DNA from: Sanguinoderma infundibulare
Taxonomy: Eukaryota > Basidiomycota > Agaricomycetes > Polyporales > Polyporaceae
DNA: 64,000 nucleotides
Direction of reading: 5' to 3'
Assembly: GCA_032821775.1 (NCBI GenBank)
Contig: JAVLRN010000016.1
Coordinates: forward strand, 1 to 64,000
Shown here: positions 36,168-48,822 of the stretch, in pieces
Layout of the letters: each line of letters begins with the position of its first letter
Numbering within the stretch: the stretch's first letter is position 1
The notes under the pieces: model-generated
Told to the model about the DNA's origin: nothing
Databases searched by the model: none
What the model saw: the letters and a program-made list of their open reading frames with translations, nothing else
Position numbers and translations under genes: made by a program

Positions 36168-39100
36168 GTCGACTCCCGTTGTCGCAAAGGTCGTGCCACA
36201 AGTTCGCGTTGTCGTGCAGTCTTGGGCCTTGAACGTAGGGTGTAGAGGAGTGCTCCCACACCCCGCATGGCCGGGGTGCATTTAACGCATCGGTGTGTGC
36301 GACGACAGACTCGGCCCTTCGTTTCGTTTCCCTGAATCGTGGCGAGGGCCTGGGAAGGAGCGCACAGGACTGGAGTGAATCGACTTGGCGTGAGTCGTGC
36401 AGGAATACCGGTCTTCAGATGCGTCATGTATGGGTGCTCGCATACAGGCTCGATCGCGAGCCATGCACGAGCGGGAAAATCGGACACATGCCGGGGATCA
36501 CGGCCACGGTGAGTCTGGGACCCTTATACGTAGTTACGACATCGGTGGAACATCAGAGGTTGCATGCATCTGGAACCGACGCCAGCCTGACTACCGTTGA
36601 CGGCGGTCAATTCAGGGCGAAGAGCACCGAACGAGAACGACGATGCATGGATTCCTGGGACGGCCATGCTGTTGCAGACAGCCGCGTTGGTAGTAGCACC
36701 GGGCCTGAAGAGCGACTTCCAGACTCCAGGATCTGTAGTCGCCAAGCAGACATGTGTCTTGGCCAGGAGGCTCTTATGGGACCCAACGCACCAAACGGTA
36801 GTGGGGCCCACTTCTACGGAAGAACGTGAGCGGGAGCCTCGAACACTCAAGGAAGAGAAAGAGACTTGCCGCTTTGTGCACTTGCAGAGCACGGTCAGTG
36901 TACTAGCCTCATGGCTGCCCATCCCGGGGTCGCAGGGATAGAGGGCAGAGTAGTGAACTACGGTTGCAAAAGGCAAGATCCACCGGCGGCGGTGGCAGCA
37001 GGACCACAGCGCCTTCGCGCGCCTAATCGACGGTCTGCCCCCGGGTGCCGGTCACAAGCGGTCACGGGTCACCGCCCGCTGTGACTCGAGCTTGACCGAC
37101 TCTGACTCGGACCAACATACGGCCACAAGAACTACACCGTGTGCAATGGATTGTGGTAGGCATCGTCTCCTCGATCCGTTTCAACAGCCTGAGCTTGTAT
37201 CTTGCACACGCGGGGGTGCGGAAAGGCCTCGACTAGCACAGTCCATCCCACCCACTGCGAGGTGCGTTAATAAGTGCCTCGTCCGAGACTCGGACACATT
37301 CAGTCCTTCGAGCACTCCATTTTAACTCACAATATCTAGGAAATTAGAACAAGTTCTTGAATAACGACGAGTTGCAAGGTCGCTTCTGCAATGATCCCTT
37401 ATGACGTCCGCGGCTGATTCAGGCATTCTCCGCCGTTCGTAACGAACTCAACCTCTTCTTCTCGGTGGAAGGCTCTCTTTCGATGCTCGCCGGAATACGT
37501 TGGCCACGCCAACTTCATTTACATCTCGAAGGTGTCGACAGCTGACTTTGCCTGGCCTTTTTGTCAGATGGGTATTGAGAAGATTCCCCTCATGCCAGAG
37601 AGCTTTCGGGATCATTCTTCTCAAGGAGTGGTCTGTCGATCGAAACGTCGATGGGTTGACCAGTGACTGTGGAAGAATGACTAACTATGCAACCATCGAC
37701 ACGTCAGCGCAGTTTGGTGAGCGTTTCTGGGCGGTTTGTCGCTTACGTGCATGACTCTGACAAGGGCGATTGTGCTACTACAAGCACCCTGTGGTCAGGC
37801 AATCGGCTCGGTGCACTCAGACGCGAAAATACGTTTTGGGATAATGCGGAAACCGTTTCCATCTCGTCATCATAGAGGCAAGCGATACAGTCAGTTCATC
37901 ATGGTATCTAATGCGATCACTCTGGCGAACAAGGCCCGGTCTCCTGAATGTATGATTGACGTCGAGACTTTATGCACCCCTCGTGCAAACCCCGATATCG
38001 GGGACGACGATGCACTTCATCCTCCAAACATGGAGTAGCTCGCCGCCTCTGTGACAGGGTGCAGCGTTGGTGTCGTTGATTGCCAGGCTGCGTGGTGTTC
38101 ATTCCAAGCGCATCGAATTGGGAAGGGTGATGAGCCAGCGGTACATCTCCCTCGAATATGACCAGATCGAGACATTTACTCGGTCGACCCCATGGACTCC
38201 ATGATGGTGCAGGGTACATCGACGACGTGGAGTGCCTCGGAGGGCCAAGTCATAGTGGCGTACCCAGATGCCTCGAGGGGAATGGAGGCTTGGCCGGGCT
38301 AGGACAACAGCGTCCCCGGCCATGGTTTCAGCCACTCCTGGCGGCCAATCTGCTGTCGATTGGAGCGTTAGATTGGAGCCGTCTACACACCCTTTCGCAA
38401 GTGGGTGGTTTAATAAATTGAGCCCACTTGCAAGAGGGTCGAAGGTTCCACCGCGGTTGATCGGACCTCGCGACCACCTCAATACGACAGCGACGCGATG
38501 GTGCGGTCTTCGGCAGTAGGAGCATGACGCCAGTGGTCGGCCCCAAGGCCTCAGAGGAAGGAAGATGTTCAAGCTCAGAGCTCCGCGCGGTGCTCAGCGC
38601 ATAGTGCGAGCGAAGAGCTGTAGCGCATTGAGCATCAGCTGCCCGGGGACGCGGGGAGGGACGAGTAGAGGCGGATGTCTAGACAGAGCGTCGGAGATCG
38701 AGCGGCTCGTGGCGCAGATGCGTCGCGCTCGCGTTTGTTTTCCTGGAGCTCCGGTGATATGCGCGTACTCACCCTGATGCAAGCCACTGCAGTCTCGTAG
38801 CGGTTGGACGGATATTTTCGCCCTACTGTCGGACGCTTGCTGCTGTGTTTGTTTCTATGACTTTTATTACGGACGGTTCAATCATGTAGGGGATGCCAGA
38901 AGGAACCGGTTCGAGAGGCAGATTGGAATGGAGGCGCGCGTGCCGAGGCTGCAGTCGCGAGACCTGTCGATGAGCGACAGTCGACAGTATACTACCGTCA
39001 ATATGGATGCTTCAGGTGCTTTTCGGGTCCTCCTGCCTGCAAGATAATGGCGCATCATGATGCTCATACAATTAGAAGGTGGTCTGCGAAGAGTAAATGA

Positions 39101-39573
39101 GTGAACTCACCGTGCGTGAACAACCGCGACCAATCCTCAGAACGAGATGGACCGGAAATTATTCACGTTCTCTGACTTCGCAGCTTTCCTCGCGAGTGCA
39201 TCCCGGCCTTCAAACCATCACGTGTCTCGGAAAACCATATTACGCGCCTGTTTGCCACCCTGACGGTGAAGAAAAAGTGAATTCAATGACACAGTAAGTG
39301 GGAGACAATGGGATTGAACTCACAGTCGCCGTGCTGGGTGGGCAAGACATCGCCTCGCCAGACACCGACAGTATTCCATTCGCGCTTCAGAAGCAGAGGA
39401 TCGATGGAAACATGAAGGCCTACGATTGTTTGATGAAATAGGTACAACAGATACGACTCCGGCACATGCGAAAGCACGGACACGAAGAATATGGAATGGC
39501 AGCCATTGTAACATAAGAAGTCTTGCACGCGCATAAAACCATCTTTGGGAGGCCGTACCACGAAGCTCGACCA
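36168..39573. other. About 3.4 kb without recognisable gene
   Basis: No family resemblance was found on either strand. A segment near 36524-36600 resembles 41315-41390, upstream of the hydrolase (shared GGAACATCAGAGGT and CTTATAC.TAGTT). A transposon-end relic lies at 38371-38440. The stretch CCCTGATGCAAGCCACTG near 38775 recalls the transposon's internal motif. The remainder may be intergenic or decayed mobile DNA. Confidence 0.4.
38371..38440. mobile_element. Relative of the 863 bp transposon end (mini-foldback)
   Basis: GGAGCCGTCTACACACC is followed by TTTCGCAAGTGGGTGGTTTA and then CCCACTTGCAAGAGGG. This reproduces the terminal GAGCCGTCTACACA and the subterminal AAGTG..TTTAATAA layout of the 25960-26822 element but collapses into a hairpin of about 50 bp. 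It may be a solo end or an internally deleted copy. Confidence 0.6.
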
Positions 39574-40970
39574 TTAAGCAGCATTCGTAAAGCTGAGAAG
39601 CCAACGCAGACCATCCCGCGCTTCGCGGTCCACCTGAACGCCAGCCGCGATGGCGGGAAAGGTGTAATAGAAGCCATGCGGGACTCCAGGATGCCTGCAC
39701 GAATCGTCAGTACTCAATGTCGGACGCAGCCTCGACTATCGGGAACCATAATGGTAGAGAGCTCACATCACGAATCGAGTAGGGACTGCAGCTTCTCGCA
39801 GCGCCCTCTCGTACACGACTCCGTCGTCACGAAGAGTATCCACGGCCGTACATTGAATAAACGCAGGCGCTAATCCGGCATGAGACGGTGCCAGGAGCGG
39901 AGAGAGCCTGAGATCGGAGGGCGGCGCCTGATACAGCTCTATAGACGTTCGATAGTTAGTCAGCCAAGACCTTGTTTGCTCTCCCTTGTCAAAGCGCTGC
40001 TTACTGTAAACTTTCATAAGACCTGCAGCCGGCACCGTAACCATGTCCATGTCTTCCCCAAAAGAGCGCCACTCCGACTTGTACCTACAGGCGGGTGTGA
40101 TGAGCGGGGTCGGGCGGGGCTGCATGGTGAGAAAGAACGGCTCACTTCTCAGGAACGACCTCTGGATGGACCACGCCAGCCTCGCGCAGATATTGGCCCG
40201 TGAGAGGCCTCCCTTCAAAGAAGGCGTCGTCCCGAGCTTGCAGGGCGATAGCAGCCGCAAGGTTCCCACCCGCAGAGACCCCTCCGACGAGGTATCCCTT
40301 GCTTAACGAGACTTTCAGATCGGTAGCGTGCTCGGCGGCCCATTTGACAGCCGCGTAAGAGTCTTCGAACGGGACGGGGAACGGATACTGGGGAGCAAGT
40401 CTGGACAGTATCGGTCAGCTTTTCTGACGGGCCAGAACACTCGTTGTTTCAAGCGGCATACCTATAATTGACATTGACGACGACCAAACCCAGCTCAATG
40501 GCGATGGTTCGGAGGTGGTTGTCATCCATTTCGAGGTCCCCATAAATGAAACCTAAACGAACGAGAGCGGTAAGCGGAACGCGGAAGTAGCTCTCATTTA
40601 ATTATTTGGCACAAACACACCTCCACCATGGAACCACACGAGCACGGGGTATGTTGCATCATTCCCGCCAGACGTCGGTGTGATGATTCGAACCGGAATC
40701 TCGCCGCCCGTGACCGGCACAGTCTTATCAGCCACGGTATACTGCGATTCTGTCGCGGACGGATGAGCTATGTCATGATCACAACACACGTTCAAGTGCG
40801 GATGGAGACTTACTGTCCGAAAGTTTCGTCCCGTAGTGTCGATTGAGTACAAGGTGAACCATTTCCATCGCCTGCCGTTTCCACTCCTCGATGGACATGC
40901 CCTCTGGGGGTCCGCCTCGCAACTTGGTAGATGGATCAGCCGCAAAGGCTGCTACGTATTCCGGATCCAT
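39574..40970 (-). CDS. Alpha/beta-hydrolase fold-3 esterase (HSL family), copy 1
   Basis: This is an arylacetamide-deacetylase-like esterase with a catalytic Ser-Asp-His triad. Seven exons read 40814-40970, 40621-40749, 40462-40552, 40146-40400, 40005-40084, 39767-39938 and 39574-39694, giving 334 residues, all phases consistent. The oxyanion motif HGGG ends exon 2 (VLVWFHGGG). The nucleophile elbow is GGVSAGGN. VDTLRDDGVVYERALREA supplies the acid and HPGVPHGFYYTFPAIAAG the histidine. There is no signal peptide, so it is probably intracellular. The protein ends TNAA with TAA. The substrate cannot be inferred. Confidence 0.9.
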
Positions 40971-41619
40971 GCTGATGATAGAGCTGGGGCGGCGGAGGAG
41001 TTCAGTGGGGGTATGGAGAGGGGGAGTTAGGGGTTATTGGCATCGTCTACTTAAGTCCGGCGTTGGTCTTGCGGAGCGGCGGGAAAACGGCCGGGACCGA
41101 CGCGCGCTGTGACTCTAGCCAGAGTCAATGCGGTCGCATCGGATATTCCTGCGGACGTTGCGCGTCGCTCCGTTGCCGGTCGCATCTACTAACGGTTTCA
41201 GAAGTCTCCGAACCACTCAAATTACGCATAACGTTAACACACCATCGGAGCTCCGGATCCTGTCGTATTGAGAGCGCGCCCACAGGGTATCTGAGCTCGT
41301 ACATCACCAAGGGTTCCAGGTCACTTATACATAGTTGCAACATCTGCGGAACATCAGAGGTGGCGTGCGTCGGGCGCCGACGCCGTCCTGCCCCCCGCGA
41401 TGAGACCGATGATGATTAAGAGGGGGGTGGTGACAGCAGCTGCAACAACGCCCTTGGACAACCCGTGCCTTTGGGTTGGGATAAGAAGACATCATAGCTC
41501 ACAAGAGGACATACCTCGGTGTGAGCCGCCGAGGCTCCATCTCCGGTCTGAAACATACCGGTATCCAAAACCCAAGAGCCCAAGAGAAATCCCCAGGCCG
41601 CCGCATTATCCCAGCCTCG
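40971..41619. other. Spacer between hydrolase and methyltransferase
   Basis: This lies upstream of the hydrolase and downstream of the methyltransferase, and is repeated at 52783-53431. It includes the segment shared with about 36524-36600. It is the likely hydrolase promoter region, but no element is identified. Confidence 0.4.
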
Positions 41620-42798
41620 CTACGCCCACCCAATCACATAGCGAACGTACTCCACCTCCGAACGACGCCCGTCCTCACCCTCGCAGACAATCGGCTCCTT
41701 CTCCACCACACGCAGCGCTAGCTCTGTCTGAGAGGTTGTCCTCACGGGGAAAAGTTCCTGTACCATGCGCGTTTCGGAGGTGTGGGTGGGACGGAGGGGC
41801 ATGATGAGGTGGAAGCAGGGGATTGGGGAACCAACGGGAACGGACCGAGGAAGAAGGGCGGCGAGTGTGTCGCGAATCCACGACGCGTGGGTCGGCTCGT
41901 AGATAACATCTGCCGCGAGGATGACGTCGAATGGCTTGTCGAAAGGCAGTTGGGCGATTTGTAGTCCCATCCCGCTAGGAAGAGAATACTCGGACCAATC
42001 GAGTGCTTGTGCGCTGAGCGAAACCTGACCGGGAAGAACGTTTGCGTTGATGTTGTGCTCCAGGTTGGCGAGCACCTCAGGGTGGTAGTCCGACGCGACG
42101 ACGGTCGCTCTTGCTCCGCGCATAGACAAGAACTTGGCAACGACCAAACTCACCAGCCCCGTCCCAGCCCCGAGCTCCAGTACCCGTACTTCCCGACTGC
42201 TACCCAGCACCTCGTCCGACAGTCCGAACTTCTCTGGCTCTTCTACCACCATCTCCGCCATAACGCACGCGCTGCCCCATGTCTGCGCTCCGACCGTGGC
42301 CGAATCACCGTCGACGGAGATCGAGGCGTCCGTCAAACAGATATCGACGTCCGTCGAGAGAGAGGGCGCGTGGAACGCGTAGCGGCGGGTCAAAGTCCTG
42401 ACTGCAGCGGTGCCAGCGCACGCAGCGATGAGCTCCGTAGCAGAGCGGATGAGGGCTTCAACCTTGTCCTCGCCACTCGCTGGATGCACGTCGTCCTCGA
42501 GTGGGTAGGGAAGGAGGGAGGCTTGGGAGACGAGTCCGGTGAGCCAGCGGACGGCGTGTGCCCGCTCGAACTCGTCCGAACGCAGGGATACTAACGTGGC
42601 CTTCTCTGCAACACTTTCAACTGGACAAGAGGTGGCATTTGGAGGCTTGCGGTCGATGCGACAAGTTCCATGGATGAGAGGGTTGTAGAGGGTATGGAGG
42701 TACTCGGCCAGGCTCGCTAGCGCCTCGAGGGGATGCTCGTGGATCTTGCGGATTGGAGGCAGAGTCGAGGACGGAGCAGGGAAGACACAGAGAGTCAT
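41620..42798 (-). CDS. METTL21/EEF2KMT-type protein-lysine methyltransferase, copy 1
   Basis: This is a single-exon 392-residue seven-beta-strand methyltransferase of the Methyltransf_16 family, which uses S-adenosylmethionine to methylate lysines on cytosolic proteins such as elongation factors. The SAM motif LELGAGTGLVSLVVAK is at about residues 207-222, the acidic loop ASDYHPEVLANLEHNI at 235-250, and the family post-motif DVILAADVIYEPTHASWI at about 291-308. WGSACVMAEM lies before motif I, as in relatives. The long N-terminal region (about 160 residues) resembles the extension of the EEF2KMT/FAM86 branch. The precise substrate is inference. Confidence 0.88.
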   Translation of the reverse strand: MTLCVFPAPSSTLPPIRKIHEHPLEALASLAEYLHTLYNPLIHGTCRIDRKPPNATSCPVESVAEKATLVSLRSDEFERAHAVRWLTGLVSQASLLPYPLEDDVHPASGEDKVEALIRSATELIAACAGTAAVRTLTRRYAFHAPSLSTDVDICLTDASISVDGDSATVGAQTWGSACVMAEMVVEEPEKFGLSDEVLGSSREVRVLELGAGTGLVSLVVAKFLSMRGARATVVASDYHPEVLANLEHNINANVLPGQVSLSAQALDWSEYSLPSGMGLQIAQLPFDKPFDVILAADVIYEPTHASWIRDTLAALLPRSVPVGSPIPCFHLIMPLRPTHTSETRMVQELFPVRTTSQTELALRVVEKEPIVCEGEDGRRSEVEYVRYVIGWA

Positions 42799-43369
42799 TC
42801 AAGGATGGAAAGCCTGAAGACGTCCCCCGAGGTCGGTTGGTACGAGCAGGTCGAGAGCAGGCAGTGACATTCGGGTCCAAGATGTCCAAGACCTTCAAGC
42901 GCCTGTTCGAACTTGCACTTGTACCGTCATCCACGGCGACAACAGACGAAGCACTCGTGCGATCTGCCACAGGCGACTGGTCACCGATCATCGATCATCA
43001 TTGGTAGGCACGTGCCGTGTGACATGACGCGTGGTGTCTCTGAGTCTCGGTCTGTCCGCGGCTCTCGATCGCTCTGCTCTGGCTCGATGGCTCGACGGGA
43101 CGCTGCTTCGCTCACCACAGTCGACCTCTCTTCCGTCCCTCACCTGGGCCGAAGCTGGAGCGTTCACTGCGCTCCTACGACTGAGCCGACGCCTAACAGC
43201 TGCGAACTCATCCCCCCGCTCCGTGCTCTCAACTCCTGCTCCCTTGCTCGAGAAGGGTAGTCCGCATGGCGATCGCATACTCGAAGACGAGACGGGGAAC
43301 TCCACAAATAGTCGCGAAATATGTTCACATACATAGTCCATATACGAGGCCCGACGCAGTGCTCGTTTG

Positions 43370-44826
43370 CAGAAACGATCAGCCTCGTTGAAATTCTTCA
43401 TATGTGGTCTTGTATATCTGGGTGCCCTGGCCGTCGTCATCGGCATATTCGCAGCAAGCTCCTACACCGGCACTCCCTTCCGCATACAGGGCGTTCAGCA
43501 CCTTACAATGGACCACGTATTCAACAACGCCTCCTCTGCATACACCAAGGACATCCACTGGGTCCCCGAAGGTGAGCACTCACTATCTCTCATCGCGCGT
43601 GAGCGTACTTCGGGTGCGCAGTCTCTGGACGGTTCCCGTGCGAAAGGCTACATGGATTGCATTGTGGGATATGCCTAGATTCTTTCAGAGTTGATCCGCG
43701 AATTCGGATTGTGCTTGGGGATGCCTCGCCAGTAGCAGAGGCCGTCTGATAATTCCGGACAAAGCCTTGCTGAGCTGTGGCGCAACAGTCTAATAACCGT
43801 CTTCGATCGGCTGTTATCGCGACCGTTGTCCATCACCTTCGCCGCCTTGCTATCCACTTCAATTTTGCCATGTTTTTGCCGTTATTCGTGTCTCGACTCG
43901 GAGGACAGCATGGATGGTTGTGTCACAAGGCACCAACACGACGTAGTCCAGTGCCTTGAACGCGCATTCCGTGCCGAGAGAAAACAAAAGTGTCACTCAC
44001 AGCCTGATCTTCGAGACTCATCCTACGCAGATAGCAAATACTGACACCATTTGTACAGCTGGAGATGGCATGCACGCAGTGCAGGAGGGCTGCGCTATAT
44101 CTCTCCATGACTTGAAGACTAATACGACCAGGGACTTGGTCTCTTTGGTCGACATTCGCGATGTAAGCATTTCATTTACCACATGTCGACGCCCGAGTCT
44201 TACAGATTACAGGAACGCGGATCGCCGCTCATCTGGTCCGAGTGGACGCTCTTCAAGGACATGAAGTGCCTTCTCGTCAAAGCCAACCGGAAAAACGTGC
44301 GCTTCGTGTTCGTGTCCTTCATCCTGAGTTCGCGGAACTCCGCACGGCAGCAATGGCGGCATTCGATTTTCGGCCACTACTACGTTCATGAGCTTGCGAC
44401 CAAACAAACGCGTCCGCTCATCCCACCCACAGACCCGCCCGTGCCTGGGTATGCTACTTGGTCGCCAGTCGGGGAGTCCATCGCCTTCGTTGCTTCGGAC
44501 GACCTCTACGTCGTCCCCACTCCTTTGTACACCCCCTCTCCCAACTCAAACCTGCCTCCTCCGTCGAACACACTGACCCTGATCCAACCCGAGCAGCGAA
44601 ACGCCCGTTCGTGTTACCACTTCCGGCAACGCATCCGTCTTCCACAGCGTTCCAGACTGGGTGTACCAAGAACAAGTCTTCTACACCAACTGCACCCTCT
44701 GGTGGTCCCCCGACGCGGGGCAGCTCGCCAACCTCTGGTTCGACAAGACGGCGGTGGACGAGTACAGCTTTCCGATCTACAACCCCTCGGAAGACGCACA
44801 TGCGGTCGTGCCGTACCCCTACATCG
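43370..44826 (+). pseudogene. Dipeptidyl peptidase IV N-terminal fragment (right copy 1)
   Basis: This is a more complete N-terminal piece. Exons read 43370-43571 (membrane span, DIHWVPE), 44059-44162, 44213-44296 (ERGSPLIWSEWTL), 44351-44526 (YYVHELATKQTRP, PVGESIAFVASDDLYVVPTP) and 44597 onward (PVRVTTSGNASVFHS, PDWVYQEQVF). All join in phase if a 70 bp intron is placed at 44527-44596. The first intron is unusually long (487 bp). Similarity ends at about 44826, inside the propeller. The initiator exon is not identified and the catalytic domain is missing. Confidence 0.82.
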
Positions 44827-46640
44827 GACATCCAACCGCCATGGTTCTCGACCGCCACCTCTGCGCACGCCCGTGGACGATGTCGGCCACTTCCGGTATT
44901 CCTCTGTACACGCGATCTGGGCTGGACCGCAATTACCTAACGTTCAGCGCAACGGTGAGTACGTGAGTAACATCCCTTTTTTTGTACAACTGACATACGT
45001 TTATTCAGCATGCGAGCAGCTTCGGACGTGGCCGCCGTGCTGTGCATCCAACGGTCAGAACTCAAACATGGATGAAAGCACCACAGAGAGGACGTACGTC
45101 GGACGTCGGGCGCCAGATCGCGTCCAACGGGCCTGAGGAGCGTCGTCAGTGTGGGGACAGCAAACGGCTAGCCCGAGCAACACATACCGGTCGCTGGGCA
45201 TGCACAACACAGGTGAGTACTGACGCGTTCACCTCTCACCTGCCAGTCTCTTATACCGCATTTCTTCAGGGCAGGCGGTCGCTCACCACCCCAAAATCGA
45301 CCCACACAAGGCCGACATGGCCGCTTCCCGGCCGCGTTCTCGTCGCGACCCGCACTCGAAGCGGTACCAAGCGAAGCAGACGCCGCCGGTGCTCGGAGGC
45401 TCGAGCTAATTCCATCAATCAAACCACTGTTGTCAACCCCACATCCCAAGCGCGAACGTACCATTGCGCTTGCCTATCTTTGGCCCTGAGGCTCGTTCCT
45501 GGTATCAGCACATCCACTGCTCACGTCCCTGTCCCCGCCTCTGTTCAATGCTAGACCTTATCCCCAATCCGGCCTTGTCTGTCATCGTGGATCCTGGATG
45601 ATCGTATTTATGACAAAGCCACAGCTAACCCAGCAAAACTTGTCGCGTTCGTCCGGGAAGAATGCATGGAACAAGCTTCATGTTGTCCTGTGCGGTCCCA
45701 CGGCACCGCGTGCGGCCTTTTTGAAGTGCCAAATTTACAGCGCGTATGCGAGGACTGCGGTCGTCATGAATGGTCGCGAATGATCATCCCATCTATTGCG
45801 TTTTTGATATACCTTCTCCCCCCGCAACCATCCCCCTTCTCCCGATCGATGGTTCTCGGCCGGAAGCACCAAGGACCAGAAATGTGCGTAGGTGTGCACG
45901 CTGGCGCGAGTCGACTGAAATCAAGCACAAGGAGCTCTCTAGCGACCGGGCGTGAGGTAATACATCCCGTTCGTGCTCGCCATTGGAACTTACCGCCGTC
46001 TCAGTTTACAGAGGAGCTCATTTGGTCGAAGGTTCGCCTCAGGCGGCGTCAAACGGGAGTCGGCTGGAATCAACTTGTCTGAGCATTGCAACGGACGAGA
46101 CTCAACCGAAGGCGACACGAGCACGACCCGGCAAGCGTGCAATTCCGACATGCTGATAACCCAGACATGGTGAGTCAGCTTGGATCAGCGAGCTTCATGT
46201 TCTTAGTATGCATGCGGAGGGTCTCGAGATGACCAGGACGGTCGTCGCGGTCGAAGCGAAATTCACATACCATGCCCCTGTGCCTGTAACCTCTCGGTTG
46301 ACCTGTTTCAAGTAAGTTTTCCGCCGCTCGTCCTGGCGAAGTGATGCTGAAGAATTTCTTTCGATCGTGGTGCAGTTCAGTGTCCTCCCAAAGAGAACAC
46401 GAATATGGTAGATGTGTGCAGCTACAGGACGTCGTGAACGCCTCCATTCAAATGCGACCGCCTGAAGTCGGCTGGAATCAAGCACCAGCCATACGCCAGT
46501 GTGCCCGCACCGCGCGCGCCGTTTGTAACTGAATCCTTGCTTTAACCGGGCGGTCATGTCGCGCTTTGCTTGTGGGCGTAGTCCGGACTGGGTGCGTGAG
46601 TCGCATCCCTTCGTTTTTGTCTGTGCGGACTGTGACGGCT

Positions 46641-46971
46641 TTCAACTAGGCTTCGTTGCCAGAATGGAAATGCGTCCCTCCGGCGAGCAAAGTTGCCTCT
46701 CCCGCAAGCACAGGCAAGGCGCGCGCATCCAGCGTACCCGAACTCACCGATGTCATCATCCATCGCCGCGCCAGCGAGTCGGGCGAGAGCACACACCGCG
46801 CCATTCTCGAAGTACCCATTGGCGACCCCGTCTCCCTGGCAGCCTGGAAATCCGTTCTGGTCACTCCTGAGTTACGGAAGGAGTGGGACCCCGCCGTGGA
46901 GGGTGCGCAGAGACCAGGCGATGCGGATATCAAAGGTGAACGTTTCGCTCGGATGGCCTGCCAAGTGAGTA
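46641..46971 (+). pseudogene. START/Bet v 1-like lipid-binding domain fragment (right copy 1)
   Basis: This is the inverted counterpart of the left fragment, reading VPELTDVIIHRRASESGES, PVSLAAWKSVLVTPELRKEW and DPAVEGA. SLGWPAK again follows in a shifted frame before a GTGAGT. The residue pattern at DPAVEG is closer to the family than the left version. It is probably non-functional. Confidence 0.5.
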
Positions 46972-47986
46972 CTCCATCCGAGCTCGCGGTACTCACACAA
47001 AAGTCCCCGAGACATACATATCATTGGTTTCTTATCGTATTTTTGACGAATGTCGGTGTTTGGTCAGTGTATCTGACGTCAGCCCCACGGACTCGACTGC
47101 ATCAATGATGCCAGCCTGGATCGACTCTCAACTTCGAGGCGTGCCTACCCGATGCGTCGGCCCCCGGTCAGGACCCACAAGATCCCTGACGACCGCGGCT
47201 CGAAGGTTGCCGCATCCGTGCGCACGGAACCTCGAGATGAGCATCTTGATTGGCGAGATACATCGCGAACGCGCGCTCCCCGCGGTTGTCAAGGCACGCA
47301 TATCACACATGGGCATCTGGAACTCGCCGTCCGAGGGCCGCGAGACAGGCTCATGCGCCACGGAATCTACGTTCGCGCTTGAATTGCGGAGCAAGGGGAT
47401 CTTCCGGCCTGTCCACCGCTGCGTAGCCCTGTGTGCGCGCTGACCAGGAACAACTCTGTGGATGCAGCCGCGTCTCAGACGACGAGCCATCCACGAAGGC
47501 CCCGGGCTCGCTGAGCAGCGCCGTCTAAAGGCCCAACAGAAGAGCTCATCAAATCCATGTCGTCCATGTCCATCGCCGAGTCTCCGTGGAGTGGACCAGC
47601 CGGAACAGTCCAGCAACGGCTGTGAATTCTCAGGTAAGCGAGAGCGCAGCCTCAGATGAGACACATTCACCATCAATTGATTCGGGATGCTAACTCAGCA
47701 AATAGATGTCGTGAGGTGGCTAAGCGAATTGGCTTAGCCATCTGTTTGTATCGCTTTGGTCCCACAGTCGGTCGTGAATGGGGACTTGGACCCCTTCGGA
47801 TGTCTCGCCACCCTTCCCTGTCTGTCCCCCGATGCCCTTCCCCCTCCACCCATCCATGCCTTCCCTTGTGCCTTGGCCCCCATGACCACTGCAGTGCGAC
47901 AATGGTCTTGCACTCGGCCGCCTTATTCGACAACGGTATGCGGCTGATACTCGCTCAATGTTCGAGATATGCTCACCATTCTGCAG

Positions 47987-48822
47987 AAAGCACCGTCATT
48001 ACGCTCGCGGACCGGTACCATGTCACCGCTGCGGCCTAGCTTGCTACGCATCTTCCTCCGTGAGTGTTACATCTTCAGTATTCACAAGCACATTTTGACG
48101 CTAGCGCGACCTGCAGGAAGCCGGACTGTGACCCAGTCAACGGCATGGGACGCTGGTGGGAGAACCCGACATCAGAGCTGGCAGTCATCCGGGTGACACA
48201 GGGCAAGCAGTGCATGCCATTTCTTGATCATTTGGTCTGGGGATCTTCTGATCGCGGGCCATGTTCTCTCCAGCTACCGGTTCTGCCTTGTCAGTATCTC
48301 TTGCGACGCCAACTACAAATTCGCGATCGCGGGGCACTCCAATGACTGTCATCGAGGCTGACGGCCAGAACCCATCCCGCTCACCGTCGATGAGATCTAG
48401 ATCTTCGCGGCTCAGCGGTACTTGTTTGATGTAAGCTCTCTCCCTCTATTTCCGCGCTTGGTTCGGGGCTGACTATTCGCCTGGATTCCGGAAGCTGAAC
48501 GCGAACCAGGAGATCAACAATTATTGGATCTGTGCTCTCCCAAAAATGATGCTGAACGACAGCACGTTGGGTCACGCAAACGGGATCAACTCTGCTATTC
48601 TGCGCTACTACGGCGTGCCGGAAGAGGAGCCTGAGGAGCAGGAGGTTAAGTCCATCAACCCGTTCTTCGAGTGCAACTTGCACCCCTTGACGAACCCTGC
48701 CGTGGTATGTACCATCTTATCTGCAATCCTCGACATATGTCAGTTCGGCTGATTGCGCCACACAGCCTGGGGAACCTCGCGTCGGCAGCGTGGACTACAC
48801 TCTGAACCTCGTGCCCGATTTT
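47987..48822 (+). pseudogene. Laccase fragment (multicopper oxidase), right copy 1
   Basis: This is the middle (second cupredoxin) part of a fungal laccase. STVITLADRYHVTAAA is followed by an in-frame TAG. Then come GMGRWWENPTSELAVIRVTQ, YRFCLVSISCDANYKFAIAG with a frameshift before the ADGQN segment, a second shift, a stop replacing Gln in EIQIFAAQRY, and then GHANGINSAILRYYG, PFFECNLHPLTNPAV and VDYTLNLVPDF. The copper-binding histidine clusters at both ends of the protein are absent. Introns are retained. It is certainly non-functional as it stands. Confidence 0.85.

Noticed and set aside
42007..42594. 195-codon open stretch antisense to the methyltransferase
   Set aside because: It mirrors the SAM-binding exon on the other strand and has no recognisable domain.
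44527..44596. Frameshift in the DPP IV fragment
   Set aside because: The apparent shift disappears if a 70 bp GTACAC..GAGCAG intron is removed, giving VVPTPF followed by ETPVRVTTSG as in the family.
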